Source: CAZUCU01 sp964589635 (GTDB lineage: Bacteria; Patescibacteriota; Minisyncoccia; Phycocordibacterales; JAACPR01). From it: DNA of 9,063 bases. Positions 5,241 to 9,063 of this stretch are shown piece after piece (the stretch's first letter is position 1; each line of letters begins with the position of its first letter). The stretch lies in contig CAZPRI010000024.1 of the NCBI GenBank assembly GCA_964589635.1, positions 1 through 9,063 on the forward strand, in the 5' to 3' direction. Both the position numbers and the translations under genes were made by a program. Below the pieces are notes generated by a model that was not told where the DNA came from, did not search any database, and was given only the letters and a program-made list of their open reading frames with translations.

Positions 5241-6497
5241 ATGAAAATGAGTAAATTAGTCTCAAAGACACGAAAGGAAGCACCAAAGGATGAAACGTCA
5301 AGGAATGCACAACTATTGATAAGAGCAGGTTTTATTCATAAAGAAATGGCTGGAGTTTATTCTCTATTACCGCTTGGAGTTAAGGTTTTCGACAAAATAA
5401 AAAAAATAATTAAAGAAGAAATTGAAGCTGTAGATGGAGTAGAAATTTCAATGACTGCTTTGCAAAATCCAGAAATCTGGAAAGCATCCGACAGATGGGA
5501 TGATGAAAAAGTTGATAATTGGTTTAAGACAAAACTAAAAAATGATGCAGATCTTGGTCTTGGGTTTACGCATGAAGAGTCAATTACAAACATGCTAAAG
5601 GATCATGTTAATTCTTATAAAGATTTACCTCTCTATGTTTATCAATTTCAAACTAAATTTAGAAACGAGCTTCGTTCAAAATCAGGAATTCTTCGAGGTA
5701 GAGAATTTTTGATGAAAGATTTGTATTCGTTTTGCAAGACTGAAGAAGAACAATTAAAATATTATGATCTGGTGGCTGATGCTTACAGAAAAATTTTTCA
5801 AAGAGTCGGACTTGGTGAAAAAACTCATTATACTTTCGCATCAGGTGGATCATTTTCAAAATTCTCACATGAATTTCAAACAGAAACAGAAGCAGGAGAA
5901 GACACTATCTACTTAGACACAAAGAAAAAAATCGCTATCAATAAAGAATTGTTTGAAGATGAAGAAAATATAAAAGCTGCAGGTTTAGAAAAAAAAGATT
6001 TAGTAGAGAAAAGAACAGTTGAAGTTGGAAACATTTTCAACCTAGGTCAAAAATATGCAGAAGCCGAAGGTTTAAAATTTAAGGATGTCGAAGGAAAGGA
6101 ACAGTTTCCATTCATGGGAAGTTACGGGATTGGAGTAGGGAGGTTGATAGGAACAATTGTAGAAGTTTTGTCAGATGAAAAAGGAATTGTCTGGCCAAAA
6201 GAAATTTCTCCTTTTGATGTTCATTTAGTTATTTTACAAAATGATGAAAGTGTAATTGAAGAGGCTCAAAAAATATATGAAGGTTTAAAGGCAAATGGTA
6301 TAGAAGTACTGTTTGATGATAGAGATATTTCTGCAGGTGAAAAGTTTAAGGATGTAGATTTGATTGGTATTCCAAAATCTGTGGTTGTGTCAAAAAGATC
6401 AATTGAAGAAGGAAATTTCGAAGTAAAAGACAGAAAGACGGGAGAAATGACACAGAAGCCTTTCTTTGATATTGTAGAAGGTGACTTTACGATTTAG
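5241..6497 (+). CDS. proS: Prolyl-tRNA synthetase, short form without the editing domain
   Basis: A class II aminoacyl-tRNA synthetase that charges tRNA-Pro. Visible parts: the N-terminal GVYSLLPLG region with motif 1, motif 2 FRNELRS...REFLMKDLYSF (140-163), the GGSFSKFSHEF segment (202-212) with GED at 219-221, motif 3 GSYGIGVGRLIG (293-304), and the anticodon-binding domain from SPFDVHLVIL onward. Typical bacterial ProRS has about 570 residues and carries an insertion of about 180 between motifs 2 and 3 that hydrolyses Ala-tRNA-Pro. Here only about 70 residues separate GED from motif 3, so the insertion is gone and the protein has 418 residues, as in alphaproteobacterial and mitochondrial forms. 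The start at 5241 rather than Met3 (5247) fits the promoter better. The mreB2 start follows 6 bases after the stop, making one operon. Confidence 0.96.
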   Translation: MKMSKLVSKTRKEAPKDETSRNAQLLIRAGFIHKEMAGVYSLLPLGVKVFDKIKKIIKEEIEAVDGVEISMTALQNPEIWKASDRWDDEKVDNWFKTKLKNDADLGLGFTHEESITNMLKDHVNSYKDLPLYVYQFQTKFRNELRSKSGILRGREFLMKDLYSFCKTEEEQLKYYDLVADAYRKIFQRVGLGEKTHYTFASGGSFSKFSHEFQTETEAGEDTIYLDTKKKIAINKELFEDEENIKAAGLEKKDLVEKRTVEVGNIFNLGQKYAEAEGLKFKDVEGKEQFPFMGSYGIGVGRLIGTIVEVLSDEKGIVWPKEISPFDVHLVILQNDESVIEEAQKIYEGLKANGIEVLFDDRDISAGEKFKDVDLIGIPKSVVVSKRSIEEGNFEVKDRKTGEMTQKPFFDIVEGDFTI

Positions 6498-6503
6498 GGG
6501 TAT

Positions 6504-7586
6504 ATGAAAAAACAAATAAAGGGGATGATAAACAGGGTTGGGAATTTTTATAATTTATTCTCTGGAAATATAGGAATTGATCTTGGTACTGCCAATACGC
6601 TTGTTTATATTCCAAACAAAGGAGTAATCATCAACGAACCTTCAGTTGTTGCACTAAATAAAAAAACAGGACAGGTTGTTGCTGTTGGAGCCGAAGCGAA
6701 GGCCATGATAGGAAGAACTCCAGGACATATAATTGCCATCAGACCTCTTGTTGATGGTGTAATTTCAGATTTTGAAGTTACCGAAGAGATGATGAACTAT
6801 TTAATCAATAAAGCACAAAAGGGAAATAGAAATTATTTTGGACCAAGAGTTGTTGTTGGAGTTCCATCAGAAGTTACAAACGTAGAATCAAGAGCTGTTC
6901 GTGATGCGACCTTAAATGCAGGAGCACGAGAAGTGCACATTGTAGAAGAACCTATGGCAGCAGCTATTGGAATTAAATTACCTGTTCATGAACCAGTTGG
7001 TAATATGATTATTGATATGGGAGGAGGGACAACTGACATAGCAGTTATTTCTCTTGGAGGTATTGTTCGTTCAAAAAATCTAAAAATTGCGGGAGATAAA
7101 TTGAATGAAGATATTATGAGTTATATCAGAAATGAATTTAAGATTTTAATTGGAGAAAAGACTGCGGAAGAAGTAAAGATTGCAGTTGGAAATGTTTTAC
7201 CTGGAAAGGAAACGGAAGAATCAACAATTCGAGGAAGAGATCTTGTTACAGGACTACCAAGAGAAGTTGTTGTAACTGATACTGATATTAGAGAAGCTAT
7301 TGCACACTCTATTCAAGCTTTGATCGAGGGGACAAAAGAAGTTTTGGAAGAAACACCACCTGAAATACTTTCAGACATTATGAAAAGAGGAATTTATCTT
7401 GTTGGTGGTGGTGCACTCATAAAAGGCTTACCTGAGCTTCTAAATCAAGAATTAGAGATTCCGGTTTATGTTGCTAATGAACCTCTAACAGCTGTTGCTA
7501 GAGGCACAGGTATTATTCTTGAGAATACTGAAAAGTATAAAGATATTCTTTTGGAAAGAGAGGAGGATATCGTACCAAAAAGATAA
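6504..7586 (+). CDS. mreB: Rod-shape-determining protein MreB (second paralogue, linked to mreC)
   Basis: The canonical cell-shape actin, expected to form membrane-bound filaments that organise the elongation machinery with MreC. Phosphate-1 DLGTANT is at 26-32, phosphate-2 DMGGGTTD at 171-178, and the adenosine motif VGGGALI at 300-306 is fully conserved. Compared with the first MreB it has an N-terminal extension of about 15 residues in which I5, M8, I9, V12, F15, Y16, F19 fall on one helical face, consistent with an amphipathic membrane-binding helix. The start is uncertain: the ATG at 6504 has a GGGG only 3 bases upstream, and Met8 (6525) has AAAGGGG directly abutting it. Neither is a good site, so coupling to proS, which stops 6 bases before, is likely. 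The gene is followed by mreC with its own promoter. Confidence 0.96.
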   Translation: MKKQIKGMINRVGNFYNLFSGNIGIDLGTANTLVYIPNKGVIINEPSVVALNKKTGQVVAVGAEAKAMIGRTPGHIIAIRPLVDGVISDFEVTEEMMNYLINKAQKGNRNYFGPRVVVGVPSEVTNVESRAVRDATLNAGAREVHIVEEPMAAAIGIKLPVHEPVGNMIIDMGGGTTDIAVISLGGIVRSKNLKIAGDKLNEDIMSYIRNEFKILIGEKTAEEVKIAVGNVLPGKETEESTIRGRDLVTGLPREVVVTDTDIREAIAHSIQALIEGTKEVLEETPPEILSDIMKRGIYLVGGGALIKGLPELLNQELEIPVYVANEPLTAVARGTGIILENTEKYKDILLEREEDIVPKR

Positions 7587-7607
7587 GACAGGATTGGAAA
7601 CAAAAGA

Positions 7608-7636
7608 CTGACTACTTAGTACTAACTTGCTATAAT
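7608..7636 (+). promoter_or_regulatory. Promoter of mreC
   Basis: The best promoter in the window. CTGACT (7608-7613, 4 of 6 to TTGACA), a 17-base spacer, and TGC-TATAAT with a perfect -10 hexamer (7631-7636) and extended TGn. The ATG follows 8 bases later, so the message would have no leader or one of 1-2 bases. There is no Shine-Dalgarno. It shows mreC can be transcribed apart from mreB2. Confidence 0.75.
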
Positions 7637-7644
7637 AATTTCAA

Positions 7645-8430
7645 ATGGTAATACAACGAAGCAGAAGAAATAGTAATAAAGGTTTCAAATTTTTTATATT
7701 GATTCTGTTGACTGTCTTTGTGCTACTAAATTATTTTAAATGGCAACCACTACATTTATTGACGCAGAAATTTTCTTCACCGATTATTAAAACAAGAGAC
7801 CTTGCTTTAAAACCATTTAATAATTTCTTTTCTTATTTCGATTCAAAGAAGGAGCTCGAAAATACAAATGATGATTTAAGAAAGGAGATTTCAAATCTGA
7901 AAATCGAAGTTCTTTCTTCAATTATTTTGAAAACTGAATATCAAAGTTTGTTAAAGCAATCAAATAAGGATGAAAACGAGATTATTGCAAAAGTTGTCTT
8001 TAAGCCACCTTTCTCTTCTTTTAACAATCTTATAATTTCAAATGACTCAGGAACTATCACTGAGGGTCAAAAAATTTATTACCAAAATGTTATTTTAGGT
8101 GAAGTTGTTGATGTTTCAGATGAGTTCGCAACTGTAAAACTATTTTCAGCTTCAGGGAATTCAAGTATCGCTAAATTGACTAACGGTAACGAGGTTGAAG
8201 TTGTTGGAAGGGGAACAGGTCAGTATGAAATTATCCTACCAAAGGAAGTAGATGTTTCTGAAAATGATCCAATTATTTATCCAGAAAATGAAATTGTGCT
8301 TTTTGGGCTTGTAAATAAGGTATTTGCAACAGAGGATGATTTATTTAATAAAGTACTTTTTAATATACCTATAGATTTTGCAAGAGTTAATTATGTTCGA
8401 GTCGGAGCACCTTTAGATATTTTGGAATAG
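7645..8430 (+). CDS. mreC: Rod-shape-determining protein MreC
   Basis: MreC is a membrane-anchored periplasmic or extracytoplasmic scaffold that connects MreB filaments with the wall synthases. The 261 residues show the family's layout: a basic N-terminus (RSRRNSNK), one membrane helix (14-31, FKFFILILLTVFVLLNYF), a coiled coil (about 68-112, KKELENTNDDLRKEISNLK and beyond) and a beta-rich C-terminal part containing the conserved VVFKPPFSSFNNLIISNDSG segment and the final strand pattern. It is somewhat shorter than many MreCs (270-370). The usual follower mreD is not present. Instead a repeat island begins 15 bases after the stop. The assignment is strengthened by adjacency to mreB2. Confidence 0.93.
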   Translation: MVIQRSRRNSNKGFKFFILILLTVFVLLNYFKWQPLHLLTQKFSSPIIKTRDLALKPFNNFFSYFDSKKELENTNDDLRKEISNLKIEVLSSIILKTEYQSLLKQSNKDENEIIAKVVFKPPFSSFNNLIISNDSGTITEGQKIYYQNVILGEVVDVSDEFATVKLFSASGNSSIAKLTNGNEVEVVGRGTGQYEIILPKEVDVSENDPIIYPENEIVLFGLVNKVFATEDDLFNKVLFNIPIDFARVNYVRVGAPLDILE

Positions 8431-8444
8431 TTTTTTATTACAAT

Positions 8445-8517
8445 CCGTCATTCTCTATAAACCCCCACCGTCATCACGCAACCCACCGTCATCCCTGCGC
8501 AGGCAGGGACCCAGGCC
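8445..8517 (+). repeat. Repeat island C: left copy of the 51-bp direct repeat with an extra lead
   Basis: A lone lead CCGTCATTC (8445-8453) is followed by the 51-bp unit 8467-8517, which is identical, base for base, to 8868-8918 (offset 401). Inside the unit ACCGTCATC occurs at 8467 and 8485 (period 18). The second occurrence runs into a perfect stem CCCTGC (8493-8498) against GCAGGG (8503-8508) with loop GCAG, then ACCCAGGCC. The hairpin followed by TTTCTTTA may double as the mreC terminator, since none other is seen. Confidence 0.95.
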
Positions 8518-8544
8518 TTTCTTTATATCTACTTTAGTTCCACA

Positions 8545-8553
8545 TGGTACAAA
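8545..8553 (+). promoter_or_regulatory. Extended -10 promoter of the GIY-YIG gene, leaderless layout
   Basis: TGG-TACAAA (8545-8553) is followed by 6 bases (AAGTAA) and the ATG at 8560. The hexamer is weak (4 of 6), but the TGG prefix and the 6-base spacing copy the promoters at 2166 and 2996. It lies inside the repeat-bounded segment, so the cassette would carry its own promoter. Confidence 0.45.
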
Positions 8554-8559
8554 AAGTAA

Positions 8560-8847
8560 ATGTTAAAACAGTCATTTGTATACATAATAACTAATAAAAG
8601 AAATGGAACTTTGTATATAGGCATAACCAGTAATTTAAAAAATAGAATATATCAACACAAAAACAAAGAAATTGAAGGTTTTTCTAAAAAACATAATTTA
8701 ATAAAACTAGTTTATTTTGAAACACACGAAGATATAAACTACGCAATAAAAAGAGAAAAAAACATTAAAAAATGGAAAAGACTTTGGAAACTAAGATTAA
8801 TAGAAGAACTTAATCCAACATGGAGAGATTTGAATGATGAGTTATAA
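8560..8847 (+). CDS. Small GIY-YIG nuclease-domain protein (YhbQ/UPF0213-like)
   Basis: A single GIY-YIG domain of 95 residues. The two-strand signature is VYI (7-9) and YIG (19-21). R29 in LKNR and H33 follow on the first helix, E66 in AIKREKNIKKW is the expected metal-binding glutamate, and N85 lies in the terminal NPTWRDL. These are the residues of an intact active site, so DNA cleavage or nicking is plausible. Known relatives are tiny stand-alone proteins, often multi-copy in bacterial genomes, of unclear cellular role. The fold is shared with UvrC and homing endonucleases. The coding sequence is very rich in AAA and ATA codons, more than its neighbours. It lies between two perfect 51-bp direct repeats after mreC, which points to a role in repeat mobility or maintenance rather than in cell shape. 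No Shine-Dalgarno is seen. Confidence 0.92.
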   Translation: MLKQSFVYIITNKRNGTLYIGITSNLKNRIYQHKNKEIEGFSKKHNLIKLVYFETHEDINYAIKREKNIKKWKRLWKLRLIEELNPTWRDLNDEL

Positions 8848-8867
8848 AGGCTCTAGTTCTAAAAAGA

Positions 8868-8918
8868 ACCGTCATCACGCAACCCACCGTCATCCCTGCG
8901 CAGGCAGGGACCCAGGCC
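8868..8918 (+). repeat. Right copy of the 51-bp direct repeat
   Basis: Identical to 8467-8517. It begins 20 bases after the nuclease stop. The flanks differ immediately outside (8867 A versus 8466 C; 8919 C versus 8518 T), so the identity is confined to the repeat. Stem CCCTGC/GCAGGG is at 8894-8899 and 8904-8909. It is followed by CTAAAAAATATT rather than a T-run, so it is less likely than the left copy to terminate transcription. Confidence 0.95.
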
Positions 8919-8943
8919 CTAAAAAATATTATTTACAATAGTT

Positions 8944-9030
8944 TAAAACTTGGGTGCCCGGGTTAAACCCGAGGATGACGGAGGGGTTGTGGAGGATGAC
9001 GTGTGGGATGCTTGTAATTAGTGGTGACGG
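8944..9030 (-). repeat. Repeat island D: inverted member facing the 51-bp repeat
   Basis: Read on the minus strand, leads CCGTCACC (9030-9023) and CGTCATCC (9001-8994) come first. The unit CGTCATCCTCGGG follows, with loop TTTAA, CCCGGGC and ACCCAAGTTTTA (8980 down to 8944). It matches island A (1986-2022) at 34 of 37 bases. With the right-hand direct repeat (8868-8918, plus) it forms a convergent pair about 25 bases apart, hairpins innermost and leads outermost. Beyond 9030 the last 33 bases show nothing I can assign. Confidence 0.85.
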
Positions 9031-9063
9031 TATGTTTTTCACAGAAATGAAGGGAAATATTTT

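Larger units (their letters stand above)
8467..8918 (+). mobile_element. Candidate repeat-bounded GIY-YIG nuclease cassette
   Basis: Two perfect 51-bp direct repeats (8467-8517, 8868-8918) enclose a 350-bp segment that carries one gene, a small GIY-YIG nuclease with its own promoter. The identity of the flanks against otherwise degenerate members of the same repeat family suggests recent duplication, insertion or gene conversion. Recombination between the repeats would excise the nuclease and leave one solo repeat behind mreC. No terminal inverted repeats, short target duplication or transposase are seen, so this is not a standard insertion sequence. Mobility is an inference from structure only. 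Confidence 0.5.

Noticed and set aside
5357..5868. Minus-strand open frames opposite proS
   Set aside because: They are antisense to class II synthetase motifs, with no start signals or domains.
8544..8559. Alternative ATG at 8544 for the nuclease
   Set aside because: It is in a different frame from the GIY-YIG domain and overlaps the proposed -10 box.
8467..8918. Standard insertion sequence or LTR element
   Set aside because: There is no transposase, reverse transcriptase, terminal inverted repeat pair or short target duplication. Only direct repeats and a GIY-YIG gene are present, so it is kept as a candidate unit of another kind.
9047..9063. Start of a plus-strand gene (ATG AAG GGA AAT ATT) at the right edge
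   Set aside because: Only five codons are visible, with no convincing promoter or Shine-Dalgarno, so it cannot be judged from this window.
1..9063. Recoded TGA (glycine or tryptophan), as in some candidate-phyla bacteria
   Set aside because: No conserved protein here requires TGA as a sense codon, and two genes end at TGA, one of them inside a terminator stem.

Overview
The window looks like an AT-rich genome with a reduced gene set, most probably a Candidate Phyla Radiation (Patescibacteria, Parcubacteria-like) bacterium. This is an inference from several signs. The prolyl-tRNA synthetase is short and lacks the editing insertion. The polymerase III delta'-like protein is stripped down and has no Walker A. 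A PriA N-terminal domain stands alone. The old frr-(uppS-cdsA-dxr)-rseP-proS order has collapsed to frr-rseP-proS. Many genes appear to start without a leader. The standard code fits: two genes end at TGA and no gene needs TGA read as an amino acid.

Layout. Positions 32-846 (minus strand) hold a 111-residue PriA-type DNA-binding domain and two very small single-pass membrane proteins, each membrane gene with its own hairpin terminator overlapping its stop codon. From 925 the plus strand carries a first MreB (925-1938), a repeat island (1944-2130), a delta'-like clamp-loader subunit (2181-2846), then frr-rseP (3011-4632, overlapping by one base). A strong two-way terminator (4641-4672) separates rseP from a convergent, unrecognised two-helix membrane protein (4674-5183, minus). 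Divergent from that gene, proS-mreB2-mreC (5241-8430) runs to a second repeat island, which contains a small GIY-YIG nuclease gene (8560-8847) between two perfect 51-bp direct repeats.

How the parts fit. mreB2 and mreC belong to the elongation/cell-shape machinery, and mreB1 is a separately promoted paralogue. frr and proS serve translation, rseP is an intramembrane protease, and the delta'-like and PriA-like proteins belong to replication. The two most unusual signals are outside the housekeeping genes. One is the nuclease flanked by direct repeats and set in a family of composite palindromic repeats (short tandem CCGTCATC leads, a GC-rich hairpin, then ACCCA), partly arranged as convergent pairs. 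The other is a recurrent promoter layout: a -10 box, often extended with TGn, exactly 6 bases before the ATG, which predicts leaderless mRNAs.
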